Shown here: one piece after another, positions 36,801 through 51,800 of the stretch
How the letters are laid out: every line of letters starts with the position of its first letter
Numbering within the stretch: position 1 is the first letter of the stretch
DNA from: Archivesica marissinica
Lineage: Eukaryota; Mollusca; Bivalvia; Venerida; Vesicomyidae
Assembly: GCA_014843695.1 (NCBI GenBank)
Contig: CM026401.1
Coordinates: 30,976,067 to 31,040,066, forward strand
Direction of reading: 5' to 3'
Length of the DNA: 64,000 nucleotides
Notes under the pieces: model-generated
The model's database searches: none
Told to the model about the DNA's origin: nothing
Seen by the model: only the letters and a program-made list of their open reading frames with translations
Made by a program: the position numbers and the translations under genes

Positions 36801-39800
36801 TCTGTTTGTTTTAGATGTGTTTTCCTATGAGAGATCTGTTTGTTTTAGATGTGTTTTCCTATGAGAGATCTGTTTGTTTTAGATGTGTTTTCCTATGAGG
36901 GATCTGTTTGTTTTAGATGTGTTTTCCTATCAGAGATCTGTTTGTTTTAGATGTGTTTTCCTATCAGAGATCTGTTTGTTTTAGATGTGTTTTCCTATGA
37001 GAGATCTGTTTGTTTTAGATGTGTTTTCCTATCAGAGATCTGTTTGTATTAGATGTGTTTTCCTATGAGAGATCTGTTTGTTTTAGATGTGTTTTCCTAT
37101 GAGAGATCTGTTTGTTTTAGATGTGTTTTCCTATGAGAGATCTGTTTGTTTTAGATGTGTTTTCCTATGAGAGATCTGTTTGTATTAGATGTGTTTTCCT
37201 ATCAGAGATCTGTTTGTTTTAGATGTGTTTTCCTATGAGAGATCTGTTTGTTTTAGATGTGTTTTCCTATGAGAGATCTGTTTGTTTTAGATGTGTTTTC
37301 CTATGAGAGATCTGTTTGTTTTAGATGTGTTTTCCTATGAGGGATCTGTTTGTTTTAGATGTGTTTTCCTATGAGAGATCTGTTTGTTTTAGATGTGTTT
37401 TCCTATGAGGGATCTGTTTGTTTTAGATGTGTTTTCCTATGAGAGATCTGTTTGTTTTAGATGTGTTTTCCTATCAGAGATCTGTTTGTTTTAGATGTGT
37501 TTTCCTATCAGAGATCTGTTTGTTTTAGATGTGTTTTCCTATGAGAGATCTGTTTGTTTTAGATGTGTTTTCCTATGAGAGATCTGTTTGTTTTAGATGT
37601 GTTTTCCTATGAGAGATCTGTTTGTTTTAGATGTGTTTTCCTATGAGAGATCTGTTTGTTTTAGATGTGTTTTCCTATGAGGGATCTGTTTGTTTTAGAT
37701 GTGTTTTCCTATGAGAGATCTGTTTGTTTTAGATGTGTTTTCCTATGAGAGATCTGTTTGTTTTAGATGTGTTTTCCTATGAGAGATCTGTTTGTTTTAG
37801 ATGTGTTTTCCTATGAGGGATCTGTTTGTTTTAGATGTGTTTTCCTATGAGGGATCTGTTTGTTTTAGATGTGTTTTCCTATGAGGGATCTGTTTGTTTT
37901 AGATGTGTTTTCCTATAAGGGATCTGTTTGTTTTAGATGTGTTTTCCTATGAGGGATCTGTTTGTTTTAGATGTGTTTTCCTATGAGGGATCTGTTTGTT
38001 TTAGATGTATTTTCCTATGATGAAGATGACATGGTGGAAGATCCACACCTGGCCAAACATCTTGCACACTTTGGTATCAACATTACAGCAATGGAAAAGG
38101 TACTTATTATGCATTTACCTGCAACAGGCGGGCAGTGTCCACAATGATGTCCAGTCTCTAACCTGAACAGTTTTTATCCAATCTTCACCAAACTTGCACA
38201 CACTGATTGTTTGTATAATATCTTGGCCAAGTTCGATAACCAGCTGGATTGCCCGTATCATTCCGGAGTTCTTGAATTGTCCAAATTTGTACTGTCCACT
38301 CTCTAACTTGGAACAGTTTTATCCAATCTGGCTAGAATAATAGCAGATTTGCCCATGGGCAGAGCTCTAGATAAGTTTTGGTGTAAAGGGTATTTTACCC
38401 AACAAAAAACCCCTTGAATTTTTTGGCAAAGGGTAGTTTACCAAACTTAACCCCTACATATTAAACTTGAGGTTATCCTGAAATTTTAAAGATAACTCAA
38501 ATAAACTAATTAACTTTCAAACACATTCTGTTTTGTACAAATCGAGCACTTCAGACGAAGTTCTCCGTCGATTGTGTTCTATTTCAAGCCAACTATATTG
38601 GCTTTTCCATATCCGCACCGTTTTGTCCGATAACTTAACACCCGTATGTTTTTTGCTTTTCTTTTCACATATATTGGCTACGGATACAAGTAGATCGTCA
38701 ATTAACACCCTAGCAATGTTCTATGGAACGTTGGGACTGTGTTGGACAGTTAAATATTGTTATGTTATTATTGACAGCGGCTTTCGAAAGCGACCACGCT
38801 TTGATCCAATGATACGATAATACGCCATTGTTTGTGTGAATGGCGTGTTTGATTGAGCGGAACAATGTTCCACTATTCGATTATAAGGTCACACGGGACT
38901 AAATCATTTATCACGCACATGTCTCAAATTCAAAACGTATTTTACGCACGACAATGGATTTGAATACGTTTTTTGGGTGGGGATGCGTAATTACGCGTAT
39001 ACGCACCTTATCTAGAGCACTGCCCATGGGCCTATATATACCTGCCTACATACACTATTTAGACCTTCCTATGTGCCTATATATACCTGCCCATGTGATA
39101 CCTGCCAATGTGCCTATATAGACCTGCCCATGTGCCTATATAGACATGCCAATGTGCCTATATAGACCTGCCCATGTGCCTATATAGACATGCCCATGTG
39201 CCTATATAGACCTACCTGTTATACACAAACAATACACATATTATATGCAAACAATACACATTATATGCAAACAATACTTATGTTATATGCAAATGTGTTC
39301 CTTTAATGATAAACAAAATCCTGCCCATTCTTGTCCCTATCGTGCTAACATCATTACAAGCCGTCTTGAAATTATTTCCAGCTGTATGCTTACATACATT
39401 AGCCTGGTCTTACTTCACTTGAAACTATTTCCAGCTGTATGCTTACAGACATTAGCCTGGTCTTACTTCACTTGAAACTATTTCCAGCTGTATGCTTACA
39501 GACATTAGCCTGGTCTTACTTCACTTGAAACTATTTCCAGCTGTATGCTTACAGACATTAGCCTGGTCTTACTACTTGAAACTATTTCCAGCTGTATGCT
39601 TACAGACATTAGCCTGGTCTTACTACTTGAAACTATTTCCAGCTGTATGCTTACAGACATTAGCCTGGTCTTACTACTTGAAACTATTTCCAGCTGTATG
39701 TTACAGACATTAGCCTGGTCTTACTTCACTTGAAACTATTTCCAGCTGTATGCTTACAGACATTAGCCTGGTCTTACTTCACTTAAAACTATTTCCAGCT

Positions 39801-42800
39801 GTATGCTTACAGACATTAGCCTGGTCTTACTACTTGAAACTATTTCCAGCTGTATGCTTACAGACATTAGCCTGGTCTTACTTCACTTGACACTATTTCC
39901 AGCTGTATGCTTACAGACAGTAGCCTGGTCTTACTCACTTGAAACTATTTCCAGCTGTATGCTTACAGACATTAGCCTGGTCTTACTTCACTTGACACTA
40001 TTTCCAGCTGTATGCTTACAGACATTAGCCTGGTCTTACTTCACTTGAAACTATTTCCAGCTGTATGCTTACATACATTAGCATGGTCTTACTTCACTTG
40101 AAACTATTTCCAGCTGTATGCTTACAGACATTAGCCTGGTCTTACTTCACTTGAAGCTATTTCCAGCTGTATGCTTGCAGACATTAGCATGGTCTTACTT
40201 CACTTGAAGCGTTATTTAGCTGCGTATGTGTTTATTTTAGACAGAAAAAACCATGTTAGAGCTAGAGATAGATCTGAACCAGAAAGTTGGAGAATGGGAC
40301 GTAATACAGGAGTGTGGGAGCAAGTTAACACCGATGTATGGACCAGGCTACACAGGGATGCGTAACCTTGGCAACAGTTGCTATATGAACTCTGTGATGC
40401 AGGTGTTGTTCACTATACCAGACTTTCAGAGCAGGTAGTTTGAGTCTACACTTATCTTTGCAATTAGGGAGGTGATCAGACAGCACCTTAGTGATAAATA
40501 TTCCAAAGTCAAGGTCACAATTAAATGTTACGGCAAAGAACCACTGAATTACTGATTCACCTCTGCTGAGCTTGACCAGATACTAAGTGGATATTTGGCA
40601 AAGAACCACTGAATTACTGATTCACCTCTGCTGAGCTTGACCAGATACTAAGTGGATATTTGGCAAAGAACCACTGAATTACTGATTCACCTCTGCTGAG
40701 CTTGACCAGATACCAAGTGGATATTTGGCAAAGAACCACTGAATTACTGATTCACCTCTGCTGAGCTTGACCAGATACTAAGAATACACCTCTAGAACCA
40801 CTGAATTACTGAAATCTCTGTAATAAGCAGAAATATGCACAGACTTGTACAAGGTATTAAATGTATGGAGATTCCTGATGGACTTGTAAAAGGTATTAAA
40901 TGTATGGAGATTCCTGATGGACTTGTACAAGGTATTAAATGTATGGAGTTTCCTGATGGACTTGTAAAAGGTATTAAATGTATGGAGATTCCTGATGGAC
41001 TTGTACAAGGTATTAAATGTATGGAGATTCCTGATGGACTTGTACAAGGTATTAAATGTATGGAGATTCCTGATGGACTTGTAAAAGGTATTAAATGTAT
41101 GGAGATTCCTGATGGACTTGTACAAGGTATTAAATGTATGGAGATGGTGGACTTGTACAAGGTATTAAAGGTATGGAGATTCCTGATTGACTTGTACAAG
41201 GTATTAAATGTATGGAGATGGTGGACTTGTACAAGGTATTAAAGGTATGGAGATTCCTGATGGACTTGTACAAGGTATTAAATGTATGTAGATTCCTGAT
41301 GGACTTGTACTTTTTCGTGTTTGAGTCATACTGATGTACCATGTATTATTGTATTCACAGATATTCTGATGCAGTTGATGAGATAATCTCAACAGCTACG
41401 GCTGATCCCGCTTCAGACTTCAATATGCAGATGTGAGTTTGTTATTTACAAAACTAACAGTAGATAAAATATGACTGTTTTTTTTTGTAAAATATTATCA
41501 TTATCAAATATTGAAATGCACCATATCTATCTATCTATCTATCTTCCTCTAATGTCGAACCCCTCACGGGGATGTAGATATGTGATATATAGCCATAAGT
41601 TTGCACCACCCGATAATTTGCCCAAATAATTTGCCCAAATCACGACAAAATGTTTTTCAATTTAAAAGTCGCTCCAAGAACAACCATCCTGAAACGAACC
41701 TGTAAATATGACCTGAACTAATGAGTGGGTGCAAGTAGAGTACAAGCCTTCTCACATGCAAACAAGCCCCTCAACTTATGACCTAGGTCAGCGTATGGCC
41801 TAGGTCAGCTTATGGCCTAGGTCAACTTATGGCTCAGTATTTACGGTACTTTCTTGTAAAGCTGTATATATGTGTATTTCAAATATTACCTACTTTCTTG
41901 TAAAGCTGTATATAACATGTGTATTTCAAATATTACTTACTTTCTTGTAAAGCTGTTTATAACATGTGTATTACAAATATTACTTACTTTCTTGTAAAGC
42001 TGTTTATAACATGTGTATTTCAAATATTACCTACTTTCTTGTAAAGCTGTATATAACATGTTTATTTCAAATATTACCTACTTTCTTGTAAAGCTGTTTA
42101 TAACATGTGTATTTCAAATATTACCTACTTTCTTGTAAAACTGTATATAACATGTGTATTTCAAATATTACCTACTTTCTTGTAAAACTGTATATAACAT
42201 GTGTATTTCAAATATTACTTACTTTCTTGTAAAACTGTATATAACATGTGTATTTCAAATATTACCTACTTTCTTGTAAAGCTGTATATAACATGTGTAT
42301 TTCAAATATTACCTACTTTCTTGTAAAACTGTATATAACATGTGTATTTCAAATATTACCTACTTTCTTGTAAAACTGTATATAACATGTGTATTTCAAA
42401 TATTACTTACTTTCTTTTATAAAACTGTATATAACATGTGTATTTCAAATATTACTTACTTTCTTTTGTAAAACTGTATATAACATGTGTATTTCAAATA
42501 TTACATACTTTCTTGTAAAGCTGTATATAACATGTGTATTGTAGGGCCAAGTTGGGTCATGGGCTGATGTCTGGAGAGTATTCCAAATCTCAAAATGGTG
42601 GAGACAAAACTATTTCGGTAATTAAATTTTTCTTACTTTTATCTTTCCTGAACTATTTGACCAGGGGTTTCGGGTTTCTATTAGAAGTGATAATAAAGTC
42701 AGGTGCATATAGTTTATCTTGTCTGCCCATGATGTCCCAGTCATGTTTAGTTTGCCCATTATACCCCAATCTTGTCTAGTTACGGGTTCGAGCCACTTAT

Positions 42801-45800
42801 ATGAACAAGTTGACAGTTTCTTACGGAGGTTTGTGCACCAAGTACTGCTTAACCTCTGGAGCCTGCCCACGAAAGGTGTTGTTAGGTAAACTGCCCGTCG
42901 CTCAAATGGGCAACCGGTAGTGACTTTAAATAAACTTAAATAATAAAAATATTGTCCTCAAAAATGCCACTCAGTCACACATTTGGAAAGACTTCAATCG
43001 TTCTTAGAATAAGAAAACTGCAAGGTGTAATCTATGCAAATTGGATTTAACATATTCGGGTACAACATCAATCTGAAAAATCATTTGAAAAACAAACACC
43101 TTACAACTGAAAGCAGTTCAAAGTGACAATGGTTTCATTTGTGAAAACGCCCATGAATGTACAGTGGCCGATAACAATAACTGAATGAGTTGTCGTCATA
43201 TTTGCATGGCCTTACAAGGAAGAAGATGACGTTTATGCAATTTTTATAAGAGTTTGAGTTTTTGATTCTATAGCTGGGCAGGAACGCCGGGCCTTGAGAG
43301 AACGCGCTACCTCTATCACGATTTCCACTGTTAAGGTACAGGTTTGACTGTAGCACATACAATTGAGCTCATCTGAGTCTAGTGGCATCAACCCTTCCAC
43401 CTGTTTACATCCAATTAAATTGTAATTAGGCATATATCTTGTACATCAAGTAGACTAGCTTGTATTGTTGGGACTTTCAGGCCTGATAAATCTTGCTCGA
43501 GTTATCACCCCTTCTTTGTGTTGCTATGTTACAACATTGATCTCTGTCAGATAGATGGTGCATCCTGAACACACAAGAAATCTTGCTTGAGTTATCACCC
43601 ATTCTTTGTGTTGCTATGTTACAACATTGGTCTCTGTCAGATAGATGGCGCATCCTGAACACACAAGAAATCTTGCTTGAGTTATCACCCATTCTTTGTG
43701 TTGCTATGTTACAACATTGGTCTCTGTCAGATAGATGGCGCATCCTGAACACACAAGAAATCTTGCTTGAGTTATCACCCATTCTTTGTGTTGCTATGTT
43801 ACAACATTGGTCTCTGTCAGATAGATGGCGCATCCTGAACACACAAGAAATCTTGCTTGAGTTATCACCCATTCTTTGTGTTGCTATGTTACAACATTGG
43901 TCTCTGTCAGATAGATCGTGCATCCAGAACACACAAGAAATCTTGTTGGTTTCATCTGCCATCCTAGCTAGTATATTGCACTGTTACAGGTACCTACTGG
44001 GATCAGTCCGCAGATGTTTAAAACACTAATGGGCCGGGGCCATCCAGAATTCTCAACAAAGAAACAGCAAGATGCTCAAGAATTCTTTCTACATTTATTG
44101 TCGCTGCTAGAGGTAATTAAATATGTCAGATTAACTAGTTTATGCAATTTTATTTTAGCTCGATAACCACGTTAGATTAATCGATCTCGTGACATCAATC
44201 CTTATGGAATCCATCACCATGAGGGAGAGATGAGGCAATGTAGAATTTATGTGCCTTGCCTACGGGCACAATCATAACGGTTACAGCTGGGCTAGAACTC
44301 CGGATTTAGCGACCTGAAGCGAACGCGCTACCACTGCGCTATCATGACTCTCGAATGAACTAGACTATAATGCATGCAAAGCGACCTGAAGCGAATGCGC
44401 TACCACTGCGCTATTATGACTCTCGGATGAACTAGACTGTAATACATGCAAAGCGACCTGAAGTGAACGCGCTACCACTGCGCTATCCGGACTCTCGGAT
44501 GAACTAGACTGTAATGCATGCAAAGCGACCTGAAGCGAACGCGCTACCACTGCGCTATCCGGACTCTCGAATGAACTAGACTGTAATGCATGCAAAGCGA
44601 CCTGAAGCGAACGTGCTACCACTGCGCTATCATGACTCTCGAATGAACTAGACTGTAATGCATGCAACGGAACCTAAGAAAGCAATCGGATTCAAGAACA
44701 AATTCAATGTAATTCATTTCATACAACGGGCCTCCGTGATCGAGTGGTTACGGTCATTGACTTCAAATCACTTGCCCTTCATTACTGTACGTTCGAATCC
44801 CACTGGGGTGTCAAATTGTTTCATGTGCGGAAGCTGTCAAGCTGGCTTGCAGTAGGTCGTTGATCCGTGTGCCCGTCCATGCCTGCAATACTGCTCAGAG
44901 GGACATCCGGGGTCTTCCTCCACTACTAAGGCTGGAGAGTTGCCATGTGACCTTAGCTGTTTGTGCAACTTTAAACCCCAAAACTAATGGATAAGCTTTT
45001 GATATAATCCATTTTCGTTTTGTATACAATATATATGTACTGTACATTATGAATGAATAAATATGTTTTAACCAACTAATGGAAAAAAAATAACTAATCA
45101 ACATATTACCGATCCTAAATTATTTTCAACTTCTCACACACAGAAAAACAACCGAGGCAGAATTAATCCGAGCGACTGCTTCAAATTTAGCGTTGAAGAT
45201 CGCGTTGAATGTTCCGTGTCCAAAAAAGTCAAATACACAGAGAGAAGTGATTACATCCTGGGCTTGCCTATCTCAATGGACATGGTGACAAACAAAGGTA
45301 CATATATCCATGGCTTGCCTATCTCAATGGACATGGTGACAAACAAAGGTATAGTCGTTTCTTAACATACCGCTGGTCGTAACATACCGAGGCATCCACA
45401 CTTCAGAACGAGGTAAAATAATGCCACCTATCATTATTTCCATTGGATCAGTGTTGACCCAGAAAGGTAAACATGTGTTGATAAACAAGAAATCATAAAC
45501 TGTCAATGTAAGTGGTTCGAAAATTACTGATGCAAGATGCTTACCTGAATATCCAAATCTATGCAAAATTACCCCACCCCTTTATCTGATAAAATGCTCC
45601 AAATGTCCATAATATATATTTATGTTCATTCCAACTTTGTAAACTACCAACTCTGCTACCTGGTATTTATGAATGAAGCTGTTTTGATCACGTGTTTAGG
45701 TTACTACGTAATTCCCGTATTACCAAATATGGGCATAATTTTAAGGTCCGAGACGCGCTTTTTCTACTGAATGATATTTTTCAAAACAGTCTCCCCCCCC

Positions 45801-48800
45801 CAAATTTATTATTTATTATTAAAAACAAGTTGATGTTCATATATATGGAACTTTCTCCCGTGATGTACATCTATTGACATGTGGTGATATAGCCAGATTC
45901 CCGCATTTTATTATTCATAAAAAGTGGGCCTAAGGCTGTTTGTTATTTTCTGGTGGGAGATTAAAAAGATATTCATGTTTTTATGTTAAAATGACAAATT
46001 TACTGCTAGACTTACATATTATACAGATTACGGTCTCTATCAAATACTCACATAATTTTATGGTTTGTACCCACTTTCCCAACCTTTTATTTTCACACAT
46101 ACTAATTATCCCCAATTATCTCTTCGCCCCTCAAACTTACCTGTATTTTCTATACTGTTCAAAAAATAAATGAAAGGCACACATAAACTTGTACTTGCAG
46201 TGTACTATTTCAATGTTATTTATCTTGTTCCATCTGTTGAAAATACTTACTTATTCTAGAATAAACTATTTTTTTGTTATTTTTGTTTCCAGTGCATATG
46301 CATATCTTTAAGGAGAAAAGTGTTCCTTTAATTGTGTATAAATTAAAATTGTCAGTATGTACGTTTAACATTAATAATTCAGATAAAGGTTCATAATAAT
46401 AAATAGCAGACATATTTTAATTTTGAAATGTGAACTATAAAGATACAAACAATTAACAATATGTATCTATTATTTATTTATGATTATAACAGTTATACTA
46501 GGTAATTACATAATTATATATCAACACTATTTTTTAATTAGCAATTATGAACTGATTGCAAATTAGTCTGAGAACAACAAACAGCCAGTCGATCTCCTCA
46601 CGACGTGCACGTCGTGACCGGTGCACATCCCGCAGCAGCAGCGTAGGATTCTGGGATCTTCTGGTCGTCGATCTTGTGAAGGGGGAGGCTCGCCAGCATG
46701 TGGATCCACGACTACGGCACATCAGGACAGATCCACCAGCTCTTCTGGATAGTGGCAATGTAGACACTATATCTTCGCTGGCTACTTCAATCTTTCCTCC
46801 TCCTTATACTTCTCCAACGGATAGACGAGACGGCGGACCTGAGGGAGCGGCAACGGCCGTGGCATCCACGCTCCCCTGAATGACAATCGACGACCAGATG
46901 TTTAACTGCCAGATCCGTATAAATGCTGCTGCGGGGTGACCAACAGTGTACATAAAGACCAGGCATTGTCACCCTGCCACGGAATGAAGGAACCTCCTGA
47001 GGATGTCATCCTGAGCTCACATCGGGAGATTGTGTCACCGTTCCGAAGTGACCAATCCACGCCGCTGACGCATACAGACGAGGACCCGCATCGACTCTTT
47101 GGAGTGTCAACACTTACCTAGATCGGCGACAGCTAACACTGGGGCGCTGAAGAGGCACATCCTCGAACTCTTTTATCCGTCTACCAATGAAGTCCGTTGG
47201 GGACGGAGGGATGCGACCTCGACCCCGGATGCGTCAACGGGGTGGACAACGACGGAACAACCGAACCATTCTGCTGCTGTGAGCCGACCCAGGAAACCGG
47301 CACAGGGCTTGTCACCCTGTTGTCGGGGAGATGATGCCAGGCGCAGGGAACGTCACCCTGTCGTTTGGTATCGCTCCATAACTGGGTCAACGATGAAGAA
47401 GCGCCTCCATAGCGACTGGATGACCTCATTTCTTCATCCAGTCAGCGACCAGACCTTCAACCATCTTGACTTTAACTACCAGAACCACAATCATCTTGGA
47501 TATAAACAACTTAGACATAACCAACAAGGAATAATCATCGAGTATCGTAATCTTCTTGGACCATAATCTTCACGGGAATCTACAAACTTCAATCTACAAG
47601 ACACCGACGACTCAACACTTCATCTCAGCGAATAACCGACGGTGCGAAAGCACGTGAGCTCGCCCATATGGTTTACCGGTGGCGAGGGTAAATAAACGGA
47701 ATCATCATCATCTCTGTAATCATAAATCTCTAAAATGGCAAATGCGCTAGTCAATATACGGTTCATAGAGAATAGCAGAGGAAGTCAGACTCTAGTTCTA
47801 AATGGTTACATGTACAGCCTGAAAACCAGAAAACGGGAGTGTCGCTACTGGAACTGTGTCAACAAAGCATGCAATGCTAAAATTAACACTAAGAATGAGC
47901 TTCCTACCAAAATCGCTGATGAACACAATCACCCAAGAGATGACAGCAGAATTGTTGCTGCGGACATCATGAGTGGTGTCCGAAAGCAGGTCCGAGGGTC
48001 AACACAGCCGGTGCCCTCCATCTATAACGATATGCTGGCAGACACAAGATCGATCGAATGGGACAATTCCACCCAAGAGGTTGTGGCTAATCTACCCACT
48101 TTCTACGAAGCCAAATCCAGTTTATATAGACAGCGGTCTAAGACTAGACCAGTTCTGCCAAAGACAAGGGCGGATGTCAACTTGGAAGGGAAGTGGATAG
48201 AGTCGCTTGCAGGGGAGCCATTCCTAATCGCCAATGACGGTGATGTGGCGCGAATGCTCATATTCGCCACCGTTGACAACCTGGCCCAGCTGTCTACAGC
48301 CGAGACCTGGTATATGGACGGTACCTTCTACGCTTCGCCGTCATATTTCTACCAGCTATACACCATCCACGCCATGATCGACGGGTATATGTGTCCCCTA
48401 GTGTATGGACTACTCCCAAATAAACAACAGACAATGTACACCAGATTCTTCACACTCATCCAGAATTTCGCCCGTGAACATAACATTCCTCTGTCCCCAG
48501 AAACGATAATGATGGACTTCGAAACAGCAGCGTGGCGTGCTGTCAGTATCGTGTTTGTTGGTGTTCAAGTCCGTGGTTGTTTCTTTCACTTCACACAGTG
48601 TATGTGGAGAAAAGTACAATATTGTGGTCTTGTAGCTGACTTCAAGGACAATGAAGAAGTGAAGAAACTTGTGCTACGTGCTTCGGTACTGCCACTTGTC
48701 CCCCTAGCCTCTGTCGAAGATGTGTGGTTCCAAACTCTGGAAGAATGTGACAATGACTCAGTGCCGGTGTCTAAGTTTAAGGACTATGTGACTGAGCAGT

Positions 48801-51800
48801 GGGTAGAGGGAGACCGCCGCTCCTGGAATCATTACGAGAATGATGGTCCACGCACTACCAATCATGTTGAGGGTTGGCACCATAAAATAAACAACCAACT
48901 ACGACACTGCCATCCTAATATTTATACATTGATAGACCTGGTCCAGAAAGAGCAGGCTGCTAACGAGGCGAAGCTGTTTCAGCACGCCAACGGTGGAAAG
49001 CAGCGACCAAGGAAGCGGGTATACCGTGAGCGTGAGCAAATGCTCATCAGACTGAAGCACCAACTGCGAACTGGCGACATGGACATCATGACGTATGTTG
49101 ATGCTGCTTCTCACTTAGTCAAATTAAAGTGAATATGTACAATAAAAATATTTCAAGATTTATATCTATTATGTGCTATGCATGTTCATGTGTTTGTCTT
49201 ATCCATGTAAATATCTATGTTTTCGATTTAATGCTTATAACTCAAAATAAAGACTATCTATCTATATGAAACTTATATTTATGAACAACTTTCCCAAATT
49301 TAGAAACACAAATTTTCAGTACAGTATAGCAATTTTCGCCAATTATCACCTTTCAACTCTATTGTTACACCGAACAATACATTCCCCCAACACCTACCTC
49401 AATTTCTATAGGACTAATAAAAGGTTGGGAAAGTGGGAACACACCAATTTTATTATGACTACCTTTGTATAAACACCCAAATCAGGGCCTCGGCCATTTG
49501 CCGCGGTATACTCGGAACTACTGAATACGTAACTGCTGACACGATGGCATCAAAAACATGACAAACACAAGTGATTCCCAATAGTATTTCTTCTTTGTGT
49601 ATGTGTAATGTTGAAGTGGAGAAGTCATAATATGATGCAAAATGAGTTTTAAATTCCAGTACATAATAGTATATCTGTATTTTGGTTTTTAATAGCTAGT
49701 ACCGCGATATACCCATAATGCATCCTAACACTATCCATGGCTTGCCTATCTCAATGGACATGGTGACAAACAAAGGTAACACTATCCATGGCTTGCCTAT
49801 CTCAATGGACATGGTGACAAACAAAGGTAACACTATCCAAGGCTTGCCTATCTCAATGGACATGGTGACAAACAAAGGTAACACTATCCAAGGCTTGCCT
49901 ATCTCAATGGACATGGTGACAAACAAAGGTAACACTATCCAAGGCTTGCCTATCTCAATGGACATGGTGACAAACAAAGGTAACACTATCCAAGGCTTGC
50001 CTATCTCAATGGACATGGTGACAAACAAAGGTAACACTATCCAAGGCTTGCCTATCTCAATGGACATGGTGACAAACAAAGGTAACACTATCCAAGGCTT
50101 GCCTATCTCAATGGACATGGTGACAAACAAAGGTAACACTATCCAAGGCTTGCCTATCTCAATGGACATGGTGACAAGCAAAGGTATCTATATCCATGGC
50201 TTGCCTATCTCAATGGACATGGTGACAAACAAAGGTAACTATATCCATGGCCTGCCTATCTCAATGGACATGGTGACAAACAAAGGTAACACTATCCATG
50301 GCTTGCCTATCTCAATGGACATGGTGACAAACAAAGGTAACACTATCCATGGCTTGCCTATCTCAATGGACATGGTGACAAACAAAGGTAACACTATCCA
50401 AGGCTTGCCTATCTCAATGGACATGGTGACAAACAAAGGTAACACTATCCAAGGCTTGCCTATCTCAATGGACATGGTGACAAGCAAAGGTATCTATATC
50501 CATGGCTTGCCTATCTCAATGGACATGGTGACAAACAAAGGTAACTATATCCATGGCCTGCCTATCTCAATGGACATGGTGACAAACAAAGGTAACACTA
50601 TCCATGGCTTGCCTATCTCAATGGACATGGTGACAAACAAAGGTAACACTATCCATGGCTTGCCTATCTCAATGGACATGGTGACAAACAAAGGTAACAC
50701 TATCCATGGCTTGCCTATCTCAATGGACATGGTGACAAACAAAGGTAACACTATCCAAGGCTTGCCTATCTCAATGGACATGGTGACAAACAAAGGTAAC
50801 ACTATCCATGGCTTGCCTATCTCAATGGACATGGTGACAAACAAAGGTAACACTATCCATGGCTTGCCTATCTCAATGGACATGGTGACAAACAAAGGTA
50901 ACACTATCCATGGCTTGCCTATCTCAATGGACATGGTGACAAACAAAGGTAACACTATCCATGGCTTGCCTATCTCAATGGACATGGTGACAAACAAAGG
51001 TAACACTATCCATGGCTTGCCTATCTCAATGGACATGGTGACAAACAAAGGTAACACTATCCATGGCTTGCCTATCTCAATGGACATGGTGACAAACAAA
51101 GGTATCTATATCCATGGCTTGCCTATCTCAATGGACATGGTGACAAACAAAGGTAACTATATCCATGGCCTGCCTATCTCAATGGACATGGTGACAACAA
51201 AGGTAACACTATCCATGGCTTGCCTATCTCAATGGACATGGTGACAAACAAAGGTAACACTATCCATGGCTTGCCTATCTCAATGGACATGGTGACAACA
51301 AAGGTAACACTATCCATGGCTTGCCTATCTCAATGGACATGGTGACAAACAAAGGTAACTATATCCATGGCCTGCCTATCTCAATGGACATGGTGACAAA
51401 CAAAGGTAACACTATCCAAGGCTTGCCTATCTCAATGGACATGGTGACAAACAAAGGTAACACTATCCATGGCTTGCCTATCTCAATGGACATGGTGACA
51501 AACAAAGGTAACACTATCCAAGGCTTGCCTATCTCAATGGACATGGTGACAAGCAAAGGTAACACTATCCATGGCTTGCCTATCTCAATGGACATGGTGA
51601 CAAACAAAGGTAACACTATCCATGGTTTGCCTATCTCAATGGACATGGTGACAAACAAAGGTACTTATATCCATGGCTTGCCTATCTCAATGGACATGGT
51701 GACAAACAAAGGTAACACTATCCATGGCTTGCCTATCTCAATGGACATGGTGACAAACAAAGGTAACACTATCCATGGCTTGCCTATCTCAATGGACATG

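Larger units (their letters stand above)
45352..49725 (+). mobile_element. 4.4-kb insertion carrying a MULE transposase
   Basis: Array sequence stops at GGTA (45351) and restarts at TAACACTATCC (49726), so about 4.4 kb was inserted. I found no matching outer termini. Inside, CCCACTTTCCCAACCTTTTA (46070-46089) has an exact inverted copy at 49418-49437, flanking the transposase, so the MULE's own terminal repeats may lie there. The right edge (49681-49725) is also at 3816-3860. Composite or nested insertions are likely. Confidence 0.7.

Noticed and set aside
38517..38708. 63-codon minus-strand frame inside a hAT-like MITE
   Set aside because: I could not match it convincingly to a transposase N terminus and it has no supporting context.
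40792..41242. 135-codon frames in intron 8
   Set aside because: They arise from a 39-bp (13-codon) array.
43477..44029. 160-codon frames on both strands in intron 10
   Set aside because: They arise from a 90-bp (30-codon) array; only the last part overlaps real exon 11, in another frame.
46556..47566. Several 60-155 codon frames upstream of the MULE gene
   Set aside because: The region is richer in G+C, so frames are longer by chance; no recognisable domain.
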